From the IMG/VR virus record IMGVR_UViG_3300025873_000029, positions 1 to 28,901 of that record: 28,901 nt of DNA, one strand, 5' to 3'. The DNA comes from a virus. A model generated the notes under the pieces. It was given only the letters and a program-made list of their open reading frames with translations. It ran no database searches and had not been told where the DNA came from. Positions 23,430 to 28,901 of this stretch are shown here, one piece after another. A program made the translations under genes and the position numbers. Numbering within the stretch: the first letter of the stretch is position 1; every line of letters starts with the position of its first letter.

Positions 23430-24101
23430 ATGGAGATAATAAGAGTAATAAAAAACAAAAACTATTCTACAATTAATAATGAAATATTAAGGGATAAAGG
23501 CATTTCATTAAAAGCAAAAGGTTTATTAATTACAATTTTAAGTTTGCCTCCAGGATGGGATTTAACAATTAGCGGGATGAGTGTTATAGTTAAGGAGGGT
23601 AAAAGAAGTGTTGCATCAGCAATTAATGAATTGATTGAGTTTGGATACATTAAAAGGAATGCAATTAAGAATGGAACAATGTTTGCAGGATATGAATATT
23701 TTGTTTACGAATCCCTGAAATGCGGTTTTGTGGATACGGGAAATGGGGATACGCAAAATGTGGATACGCAAAACAGCACACAATTAAATACTTATAAAAA
23801 TAAAACCTTAAATAATAAAGTAAATATTAATGGGGGGAGATTTAAAAAACCTTTAATTTCTGAAATTTCAAATTACATTGATGAAAGAGGGAGTTTAATT
23901 AATGCAAACAAATTTTATGATTATTATGAATCAAATGGTTGGAAAGTTGGAAAAAACAAAATGAAGTGTTGGAAAGCAGCAGTTAGGAATTGGGAGAATA
24001 TGCGAAAAGAAAAGGGCCAAATTGAATCAAAAGTAATGGAAAGATTATCAAGCCATGACAAAGCAAAACAAATGTTAAAAAATATGCACAATGGAAATTA
24101 A
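23430..24101 (+). CDS. Replication initiator-like protein with winged helix
   Basis: 223 residues. The N-terminal winged helix, GISLKAKGLLITILSLPPGW then LTISGMSVIVKEGKRSVASAINELIEFGYIKR, is the common start of phage O/DnaD-type replication proteins. A linker with two DTQN repeats follows, then a C-terminal module FYDYYESNGWKVGKNKMKCW that in such proteins helps recruit the host helicase. It presumably marks the origin, which in lambda-like systems lies inside the initiator gene; short GGATACG-GGAAATGGGGATACG repeats at 23733-23770 are candidates. It overlaps the next gene by 11 bp. Confidence 0.7.
   Translation: MEIIRVIKNKNYSTINNEILRDKGISLKAKGLLITILSLPPGWDLTISGMSVIVKEGKRSVASAINELIEFGYIKRNAIKNGTMFAGYEYFVYESLKCGFVDTGNGDTQNVDTQNSTQLNTYKNKTLNNKVNINGGRFKKPLISEISNYIDERGSLINANKFYDYYESNGWKVGKNKMKCWKAAVRNWENMRKEKGQIESKVMERLSSHDKAKQMLKNMHNGN
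23733..23770. repeat. Three GTGGATACG/GGGGATACG repeats in the initiator gene, candidate iterons
   Basis: GGATACG or GGGATACG-type units recur three times (about 23733, 23747 and 23761) in the linker part of the initiator gene, encoding VDTGNGDTQNVDTQN. Phages with lambda-O-like initiators keep origin iterons in this linker. AT-rich DNA follows (23780-23830), as expected for an unwinding region. Origin function is inference. Confidence 0.4.
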
Positions 24102-25065
24102 AGAAATAAACAAAGTATTTAATATTGATTTTTTAAACAATGATTTGCCAGATAAATGTGCAAATTTGATTATTGCAGATCCTCCTTATTACAAAATTAA
24201 AGGGGAGTTTGATTTTATATGGAAAACCTTTGATGATTATTTAAAAGATGTTGAAAAATGGGCAATTGAATGCAAAAGATTATTGGCAGATAATGGAACA
24301 TTATTTTGGTATGGGGATGATAAAAATATTGCATATTCTCAAATTATTTTTGACAAATATTTTAATTTAGAAAACAGTTTGGTTTGGTATAAATATAATC
24401 TAAGAGGTGGAATGTTTGGAAGTGTTGGAGGAGACAATGTAAGATGTTTCCCAATATGCACAGAAAGAATTTTAATGTATTCTTTAGAAAATTATAATTT
24501 AACAGGTTGTATTTTTACAGTAAGGGATTACATCAGAAATGAAATAATAAGAGCAAAAGGAAAAATTATTTTAAAACATGTAAATGAGGCATTGGGAACA
24601 GCAACAAATGGCGGTGGGGTTGCATCAGCATGTTTAAGTTTAGACAAAGCAGAGCCAACAATGTTTACAAAAGAAATGTATTTAAAATTGAAATTATGGT
24701 TAAATAATGGGAAAGATTATGAGTATTTAAGGAAAGATTATGAGGATTTAAGGAAAGATTATGAGGATTTAAGGAGGCCATTTAATAATAAATTAAATTT
24801 GAATGAGGTTTTGCAATTTAACACTAACACAAATAAACAATTTGAACATGAAACAGTTAAGCCAGAAACATTAACAAGAGCATTAATTTTAACATGTAGC
24901 AGAAAAGATGATTTAGTAATTGTCCCATTTGCAGGAAGTGGCACAGAATGTGCAATGAGTGTTAAGGAGGGTAGAAAATTTATTGGTTATGAAATCACAG
25001 AAAAACATGCAATAATGAGTCAAAAAAGAGTTAATGAGATATTAAAACAACCAAAATTATTTTAA
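24091..25065 (+). CDS. DNA methyltransferase with heptad-repeat insert
   Basis: 324 residues. DPPYY at about 30-34 and FAGSGT at about 280-285 define a beta-class amino-methyltransferase. KPETL ahead of motif I replaces HPTQKP. The central part has three copies of the heptad KDYE(Y/D)LR (DNA repeat 24712-24774), followed by RPFNNK, probably a helical spacer next to the target-recognition region. It overlaps the replication initiator and ends in PKLF directly before the next ATG. It is the fourth methyltransferase in the window and the most different. Confidence 0.85.
   Translation: MEIKEINKVFNIDFLNNDLPDKCANLIIADPPYYKIKGEFDFIWKTFDDYLKDVEKWAIECKRLLADNGTLFWYGDDKNIAYSQIIFDKYFNLENSLVWYKYNLRGGMFGSVGGDNVRCFPICTERILMYSLENYNLTGCIFTVRDYIRNEIIRAKGKIILKHVNEALGTATNGGGVASACLSLDKAEPTMFTKEMYLKLKLWLNNGKDYEYLRKDYEDLRKDYEDLRRPFNNKLNLNEVLQFNTNTNKQFEHETVKPETLTRALILTCSRKDDLVIVPFAGSGTECAMSVKEGRKFIGYEITEKHAIMSQKRVNEILKQPKLF
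24712..24774 (+). repeat. Three 21-bp tandem repeats inside a methyltransferase gene
   Basis: AAAGATTATGAGTATTTAAG-G (24712-24732) is followed by two identical copies differing from it only by GAT for TAT (24733-24753 and 24754-24774). Each unit encodes seven residues, so gain or loss of a unit keeps the frame and would alter the length of a helical spacer by one heptad. Confidence 0.92.
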
Positions 25066-25066
25066 A

Positions 25067-25459
25067 ATGGAAATTAAAGAAATAAACCAACAAGAATTAG
25101 AGTTAATGTGTATTGATGTATTAACACAAACATATGCAGATTTAGGGCAAAAGGATAATGATCCGCAAAACAAAGTTATGTTGGCCCAAAGTTTAGCAAA
25201 GGATTTAAAAAGAAGATATGCATTTATGCCATTTGATGCAGTAGTTTTGGCATTTGAGAATGGAGTTCGTAATACTGAATTGTTTGTTATTAGTGCATCA
25301 ACATGGTGCAAGTGGCTTAATAAGATGAAAGCAGAAATTTGGGATGGTTGGCATCATTTTGAATTGGGAAACAATCATGTTATTCAACCTCATATTAAAA
25401 ATATAATGGATAAGCAACCTAAATTAATGTTGGAATATACAAAAAGATTAAATGGATAA
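25067..25459 (+). CDS. Hypothetical protein of the replication block
   Basis: 130 residues, helical, with QTYADLGQKDNDPQNKVMLA, a SLAKDLKRRYAFMPFDAVV helix and an aromatic ASTWCKWLNKMKAEIWDGW segment. Its first 21 bp are identical to the first 21 bp of the preceding methyltransferase gene, so both begin MEIKEIN. The place after an initiator and the helical form could suit a helicase-loader-like partner, but no ATPase motif is present and the family was not recognised with confidence. Confidence 0.6.
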   Translation: MEIKEINQQELELMCIDVLTQTYADLGQKDNDPQNKVMLAQSLAKDLKRRYAFMPFDAVVLAFENGVRNTELFVISASTWCKWLNKMKAEIWDGWHHFELGNNHVIQPHIKNIMDKQPKLMLEYTKRLNG

Positions 25460-25634
25460 TCATATAACAAACGACACAAACAATCCAATAAACAATTGGA
25501 GTGATGCAGAATTATGTGGGCAATGCAATTCAGAATTAATAAAAGAAAATGGGGAGTTAATTTGTGATGAGTGTGATAAGTGCATATATTGTGGAGAAAT
25601 TTTAAACGAATGCAGTTGCATTGATAATAATTAA
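25452..25634 (+). CDS. Small cysteine-rich zinc-ribbon protein
   Basis: 60 residues. CGQC at ~22 and CDEC at ~39 form one zinc site, and CIYC and CSC follow, enough for a second. The N-terminus is Asn/Thr-rich. The ATG lies inside the end of the preceding gene. Such proteins commonly bind nucleic acid or another protein; no specific role can be given. Confidence 0.6.
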   Translation: MDNHITNDTNNPINNWSDAELCGQCNSELIKENGELICDECDKCIYCGEILNECSCIDNN

Positions 25635-25638
25635 AAAC

Positions 25639-25800
25639 ATGGTAAAAACAGACAAAAAACCTTTTAAGGATTTAAGTAAACAAAAAAAGAATTTTATCTT
25701 TAAAGATTTGCAAAAATTAACATTAAAAGAAATTCAAAAGAAACACAACATAACAGGAGTTACAGTTGATAAAATAGTGAAAGAAATAGTTAAGTTATGA
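25639..25800 (+). CDS. 53-residue protein with HTH-like end
   Basis: Starts at the ATG at 25639 behind TTAAAAAC and ends with a TGA overlapping the next ATG (ATGA). The sequence is very basic at the N-terminus (MVKTDKKPFKDLSKQKKN). LTLKEIQKKHNITGVTVDKI looks like a helix-turn-helix of the kind in small regulators. It could be the missing transcription regulator, but evidence is limited to shape. Confidence 0.5.
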   Translation: MVKTDKKPFKDLSKQKKNFIFKDLQKLTLKEIQKKHNITGVTVDKIVKEIVKL

Positions 25801-26000
25801 TAAAAACAATTGAGAAAACAATCGGATGCAAAGATAAAAAAGGCATTGCAAGAGGTTGGGTGATAAAATACGATTCAAAGGATAGGATTAAAGAAATTAA
25901 AAGTTTGTTCAATCCAAGTCAATATAAAGGAAGTAGGCCCATTTATACTGATGCACAAATATTAATAATTTTAAAAACAGAAAAAACAAAAAAGAAATGA
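25797..26000 (+). CDS. Small basic hypothetical protein
   Basis: 67 residues, lysine-rich, beginning MIKTIEKTIGCKDKKGIARG and continuing with a beta-like WVIKYDSKDRIKEIKSLF and a KTEKTKKK tail. It overlaps both neighbours by 4 bp, showing tight translational coupling. The family was not recognised. Confidence 0.5.
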   Translation: MIKTIEKTIGCKDKKGIARGWVIKYDSKDRIKEIKSLFNPSQYKGSRPIYTDAQILIILKTEKTKKK

Positions 26001-26161
26001 TGACAATTGCAATTATTATTGTGGCAATGATTATTTTATTATTAATCAACACAATTATTGAAACAAAGATTAATTTAATAGAAACAAAAGAATTAATTAA
26101 GAATTTAGAAAGATTCAAAGAGGAATGGAAAAACAAATACACAAACAATGGAGAAAAATAA
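25997..26161 (+). CDS. 54-residue membrane-anchored protein
   Basis: Reads MMTIAIIIVAMIILLLINTI, one strong membrane helix, then a charged helix with KELIKNLERFKEEWKNK facing one compartment. Its ATG overlaps the previous stop (ATGA) and its end overlaps the next gene by 14 bp. The form (TM plus coil) fits a small inner-membrane inhibitor or a Rz-like protein; no family was recognised. Confidence 0.5.
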   Translation: MMTIAIIIVAMIILLLINTIIETKINLIETKELIKNLERFKEEWKNKYTNNGEK

Positions 26162-26465
26162 ATATTATTGGGAGAAAGGGAGGAATGGATGGACACCAGA
26201 CATTAATCCGAAAATGCATTTAACAAAAGAAGAATTGAAAATTGATTACAGCAAAGACAAAACGCCAAACTATTATATTGGAAATGTTTATGGATATGAG
26301 GCGAGAAAAGTAATTGAGGATTTTGATTTATCTTATAATGTTGGAACAGCAACAACCTATTTATTGAGGGCAAACAATAAACACAATTCCCCAATTGATT
26401 GCATACAAAAAGCAATTAACCATTTAGAGTTTGAGTTGGATAAAATAAAAAATAAAAATAAATAA
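26148..26465 (+). CDS. DUF3310-like protein
   Basis: 105 residues. GYEARKVIEDFDLSYNVGTA followed by TYLLRANNKHNSPIDCIQKAINHLEFEL matches the DUF3310 pattern (helix with VIxD, GxAxxYLxRxxxK, DCxKAxxxLE). These are small helical proteins often annotated nucleotide kinase or SaV-like with no proven enzymatic role. Here it may take part in nucleotide handling during replication. It overlaps the preceding membrane gene. Confidence 0.72.
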   Translation: MEKNKYYWEKGRNGWTPDINPKMHLTKEELKIDYSKDKTPNYYIGNVYGYEARKVIEDFDLSYNVGTATTYLLRANNKHNSPIDCIQKAINHLEFELDKIKNKNK

Positions 26466-26468
26466 CAA

Positions 26469-26633
26469 ATGTTAAAAACTATTACTTTAATTTACACCAT
26501 GAAAGAATTTGGAAGATTATTAATCACAACTATTTTGTTGCCATTTTTATTGGTTGCATTGGTTGGAATATTATTTATTGGAATACATGAGGGCATTTGG
26601 CACAGTAAAGGAGGGAAAACTGAAATTGAATAA
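26469..26633 (+). CDS. 54-residue membrane protein
   Basis: Begins at ATG 26469 (a later in-frame ATG at 26499 is possible). After a short polar start, LLITTILLPFLLVALVGILF is one strong membrane helix and IHEGIWHSKGGKTEIE a short polar tail. It overlaps the start of the NinB-like gene by 47 bp in another frame. No family was recognised. Confidence 0.45.
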   Translation: MLKTITLIYTMKEFGRLLITTILLPFLLVALVGILFIGIHEGIWHSKGGKTEIE

Positions 26634-26970
26634 CAGCAGACAATTCCAGGATTCATTAAGAGAATTTGAGGGAAAGGATGTTGAGTTAAGAATTAAGGAA
26701 AGAAGTGCAAACAGATCAAAGGAGCAGAACAGTTTGTATTGGACATGGATTGACATATTATCAAAAGAAATCGGCTACACAAAACAGGAAATGCATACAC
26801 TAATAAAATATAAATTCCTTAAAAGAAATGTTGTTGATGACAATGGAGTGGAGCAGGAAGTAATTAAAAGCACAACAACCTTAACAACAAAAGAATTTTC
26901 ATTAATGATGAATGATTTATTATTTTGGAGCAATAACACTTTAAATATTAATTTGCCGAGCAATGACTGA
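26587..26970 (+). CDS. NinB/Orf-like recombination protein
   Basis: 127 residues from the ATG at 26587. LREFEGKDVELRIKERSANR then SKEQNSLYWTWIDILSKEIGYTKQEMHTLIKYKFLKR is the recognisable core of NinB-like proteins (KxRSxxQNxxYWxxI). In lambda the Orf/NinB protein binds ssDNA and helps RecBCD-independent recombination. The end DLLFWSNNTLNINLPSND fits a C-terminal helix. Its stop overlaps the VRR-NUC start, and the order NinB then nuclease is common. Confidence 0.65.
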   Translation: MRAFGTVKEGKLKLNNSRQFQDSLREFEGKDVELRIKERSANRSKEQNSLYWTWIDILSKEIGYTKQEMHTLIKYKFLKRNVVDDNGVEQEVIKSTTTLTTKEFSLMMNDLLFWSNNTLNINLPSND

Positions 26971-27328
26971 GGAAAGATTACAGATTGCAGTTGTTAATTA
27001 TATAAAATTAAAATATCCAAAAGCGAGATATTGTGCATCATTGGGCGGCATATACACAGGGCCAAGACAAGCCATCAAAGCAAAGAGAACGGGCTACTCT
27101 CGTGGCTTCCCAGATTTACAAATATGTGAGGCAAGAGGTGGATATTTTGGTTTGTTCATTGAATTAAAAACAATCAAAGGAAGAGCAACAGATGTGCAAA
27201 GGGATTGGATTAATGATTTAAATGATAGGGGTTATTGTGCAGAGATATGCAAAGGGCTTGATGATTCATTAAGTGCAATTGATAATTATATGAGTAAAGG
27301 AATAACAATAGGAAATGAAAGCAATTAG
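26963..27328 (+). CDS. VRR-NUC domain nuclease
   Basis: 121 residues covering one complete VRR-NUC domain: EERLQIAVVNYIKLKYP opens it, GFPDL (Asp51) supplies the first acidic residue and ELK (Glu67-x-Lys69) the second, the usual PD-(D/E)XK catalytic trio. A Q-type helix (DVQRDWINDLNDRGY) follows. In phages it probably resolves branched DNA before packaging. It overlaps the next gene by 14 bp. Confidence 0.85.
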   Translation: MTEERLQIAVVNYIKLKYPKARYCASLGGIYTGPRQAIKAKRTGYSRGFPDLQICEARGGYFGLFIELKTIKGRATDVQRDWINDLNDRGYCAEICKGLDDSLSAIDNYMSKGITIGNESN

Positions 27329-27656
27329 TAAAAAGCAATCAGCAGTTAATAAAGAATTAAAGAAAGTATATAAAGAGATTGCAGAAGAGCGTGGGCATTA
27401 TTGCACAGGATGTGGCAGGAGTAGTGGAGTTGCATTAAGTCATTCACATATCATTCCAAGAAGTAGGCGTTCAGATTTAGTAACAGATAAAAGAAACATA
27501 ACATATCATTGTTTAGATTCAAATGGGCGTAAGGGTTGCCATACAATATGGGAGGGAGTTAAGAGGGACACATTGTTAGACTATCCCAGAAACATTGAAT
27601 ACATATTGGAGGTTGATGTTGAGTATTATTATTTAATAACTGAATTGAATGGATAG
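27315..27656 (+). CDS. HNH-like/zinc-binding endonuclease, NinG-like
   Basis: 113 residues: a basic helical start (KKQSAVNKELKKVYKEIAEE), C30xxC33, SHSHIIPRSRR (His43, His45), and H65-C66 with GCH (Cys75, His76). The SHxHIxxRS core and paired cysteines look like an HNH/treble-clef fold as in NinG/Rap-type nucleases. With the VRR-NUC gene upstream it makes two junction or strand nucleases side by side. Confidence 0.65.
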   Translation: MKAISKKQSAVNKELKKVYKEIAEERGHYCTGCGRSSGVALSHSHIIPRSRRSDLVTDKRNITYHCLDSNGRKGCHTIWEGVKRDTLLDYPRNIEYILEVDVEYYYLITELNG

Positions 27657-28254
27657 GACTGTAATAATAGAAAGAGTTAAAAAAATAATGGATAAGAAAG
27701 GTTATCAGTTTTTTGAAAGAGGAAACTATAATCTTAATATCATTGGCATCAGAAGTGATGTAAGTGTTGCAAATAGTTTTGATGATTCATTAATGTGCAT
27801 ATTTAAAAAAGAGAATGAGTGGGTTGTTAATGAATATACTATCACAACAGATGCAGGGAGTTATTGGTTAAAGAATCCCATTGATAATAAAGGGACAGCA
27901 TTATTAGTCCCAGATCAATATAGAGGCGTTTATGGTTTAAGGAAACATAATGGGAAATATAAAGCATTATGTCAATCATGGGGAGATGTTAAAGTTTACA
28001 GGGATAATGATAAGAATATTATTTTAGATTATAATTCTGAAACAATAGAGAAAGGAATGTTTGGAATTAATATACACAGGAGCAACCCAATAACAGAAAG
28101 CACAATAGTTAATAAATGGAGTGCAGGATGCCAAGTATTTAAAAAAGCAAATGAATACAATGAGTTTATTAATGATTGTGAAAAGGCAAAAAACATTTGG
28201 GGGAATAAGTTTACATATACATTGCTAACATATAAAGATATTAAGAATGGATAA
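27649..28254 (+). CDS. L,D-transpeptidase (YkuD)-like protein
   Basis: 201 residues. MFGINIHRSN (His143) and KWSAGCQVF (Ser158, Gly160, Cys161) form an H-x14-SxGC pattern like the YkuD catalytic motif, with Ala for the second His. Upstream GVYGLRKHNGKYKALCQSWGDVKVYRD suits the beta-rich fold. No signal peptide was seen. It may act on peptidoglycan from inside via the holin, or as a virion enzyme, but it sits in the DNA-processing block, far from the lysis genes. Confidence 0.55.
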   Translation: MDRTVIIERVKKIMDKKGYQFFERGNYNLNIIGIRSDVSVANSFDDSLMCIFKKENEWVVNEYTITTDAGSYWLKNPIDNKGTALLVPDQYRGVYGLRKHNGKYKALCQSWGDVKVYRDNDKNIILDYNSETIEKGMFGINIHRSNPITESTIVNKWSAGCQVFKKANEYNEFINDCEKAKNIWGNKFTYTLLTYKDIKNG

Positions 28255-28507
28255 TATATTTATAAAAGCAGCAACATCATTACTACTGCATGATGCAATG
28301 GAGGAATTAAAAGATATGGCAATACAGAACGGCAACCAACATGATGATGAGTATTTAGATAATATGTTATTAATATCAATGATAGGATATGCAATAGCAA
28401 CAGGCAGGGACAAAAGATATATTGTTGAAATGTTTGCAAACCTTATTGATGAGCATAGGGATATGGATGCTGAGGATATTATTAATCAAGCAAAAGATTT
28501 ATTATAA
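28247..28507 (+). CDS. Hypothetical helical protein
   Basis: 86 residues, acidic and helical (LLLHDAMEELKDMAIQNG, EMFANLIDEHRDMDAEDIINQA). It starts inside the end of the previous gene and its stop overlaps the start of the HNH gene by one base (TAATG). No family was recognised. Confidence 0.5.
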   Translation: MDNIFIKAATSLLLHDAMEELKDMAIQNGNQHDDEYLDNMLLISMIGYAIATGRDKRYIVEMFANLIDEHRDMDAEDIINQAKDLL

Positions 28508-28842
28508 TGCCAACACTACCAAAAGGAAACAGGCGGCCATGGATACCAAAGAAGAGAAAGGTTTATGGACAGACAGACAACAGTTCATTCTATCAATCAA
28601 AGCAATGGAGAATGTTAAGGCGTTACTATATCAAAGCAAATCCATTGTGTGAAGAGTGTATAAGAAACAAAAGAACAACAGCAGGGAATTGTGTGGATCA
28701 CATCAAGCCAATAAGTATGGGAGGAAGTAAGGTTGATGAATCAAACCTGCAAACATTATGTAACAGTTGCCATGCTAAGAAGTCGGCAAGTGAGGCTGTG
28801 GAATACAGGAAAGGAGTTAAAGACTATGTTAGGAAGAAATAA
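28507..28842 (+). CDS. HNH endonuclease, terminase-associated type
   Basis: 111 residues: FYQSKQWRMLRRYYIKANPL, C48xxC51, VDHIKPI (Asp64-His65), Asn80 in DESNLQTLCNSCH with C85xxC88-His89. This is a complete HNH nuclease of the type encoded next to the terminase genes in cos phages (HK97 gp74-like), where it supports terminase cutting at cos. In a circular map it lies about 180 bp upstream of the zinc-ribbon/small-terminase genes, as expected. Confidence 0.85.
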   Translation: MPTLPKGNRRPWIPKKRKVYGQTDNSSFYQSKQWRMLRRYYIKANPLCEECIRNKRTTAGNCVDHIKPISMGGSKVDESNLQTLCNSCHAKKSASEAVEYRKGVKDYVRKK

Positions 28843-28901
28843 TTTTATAAAATATTGTACGTGGGGTGCATCAAATCTTAAAAAGTAAATATTCTGTAAA
28901 T
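28842..28901. other. Right-end non-coding stretch, probably part of the cos/packaging region
   Basis: After the HNH stop there is a 12-bp palindrome ATTTTATAAAAT (28842-28853) and then GTACGTGGGGTGCATC. No gene is seen. Together with 1-123 it makes about 180 bp without genes between the HNH and terminase genes. No terminal repeat between the two ends of the window was found by eye, so this is either a linear cos genome or a circular map cut here. Confidence 0.4.

Noticed and set aside
1-28901. Integrase, excisionase, lysogeny repressor or tRNA genes
   Set aside because: Both strands were read for tyrosine or serine recombinase motifs, a divergent repressor gene and tRNA-like folds. None was found, though a very small regulator could be missed by eye.

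Overview
The window reads as the essentially complete genome of a small tailed phage (siphovirus-type, HK97-like head) of about 29 kb that infects a member of the Bacteroidota, most likely a flavobacterium-like host. Host inference rests on three things: the sequence is strongly AT-rich; start codons are preceded by A-rich leaders (for example AAACAAACAAG-ATG) rather than Shine-Dalgarno sites; and the best promoter (about 19321-19352) has the Bacteroidota form TTTG-N19-TAnnTTT. A DUF3127-type ssDNA-binding protein points the same way. All supported genes lie on the + strand. No integrase, repressor, tRNA or CRISPR array was seen, so a virulent lifestyle is the simplest reading.

Layout. 1-123: left end with a GC-rich patch and a direct repeat, a candidate cos or terminase-binding region. 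124-4080: packaging (zinc-ribbon protein, P27-type small terminase, large terminase) with two tandem paralogous DNA methyltransferases inserted between the terminase subunits. 4272-7324: portal, S78 prohead protease, HK97-fold capsid, then a strong terminator. 7386-10782: head-tail connectors, a tail-completion protein fused to a LamG-like domain, and the tail tube. 10866-16758: tail assembly chaperones with a probable -1 frameshift, tape measure, and two large tail-tip or receptor proteins. 16768-17956: lysis genes (small membrane protein, M15 peptidase, 3TM-type holin). 17972-19201: a metallophosphoesterase with an HTH-like N-terminus. 19248-19356: terminator, then a promoter overlapped by a dyad operator. 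19384-28842: early region with a recombination and replication set (annealing-like protein, PD-(D/E)XK nuclease with four cysteines, DnaA-domain-IV-like protein, ssDNA-binding protein, winged-helix proteins, initiator), two more methyltransferases, NinB-like, VRR-NUC and HNH proteins, an L,D-transpeptidase-like protein and many tiny genes. The last gene is an HNH nuclease that would sit next to the terminase in a circle, as in cos phages.

How it works together: early genes from the 19.35 kb promoter process and replicate DNA without a phage polymerase or recognisable helicase, so host machinery must be used. Four orphan methyltransferases probably protect the DNA from restriction. The late block builds the particle, and the lysis genes release it. 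The most unusual points are the methyltransferase pair inside the terminase operon, the shared end-junction of all four methyltransferase genes, the tail-completion/LamG fusion, a ~110-bp intergenic element present twice (before portal and before lysin), and the operator-like dyad on the early promoter.
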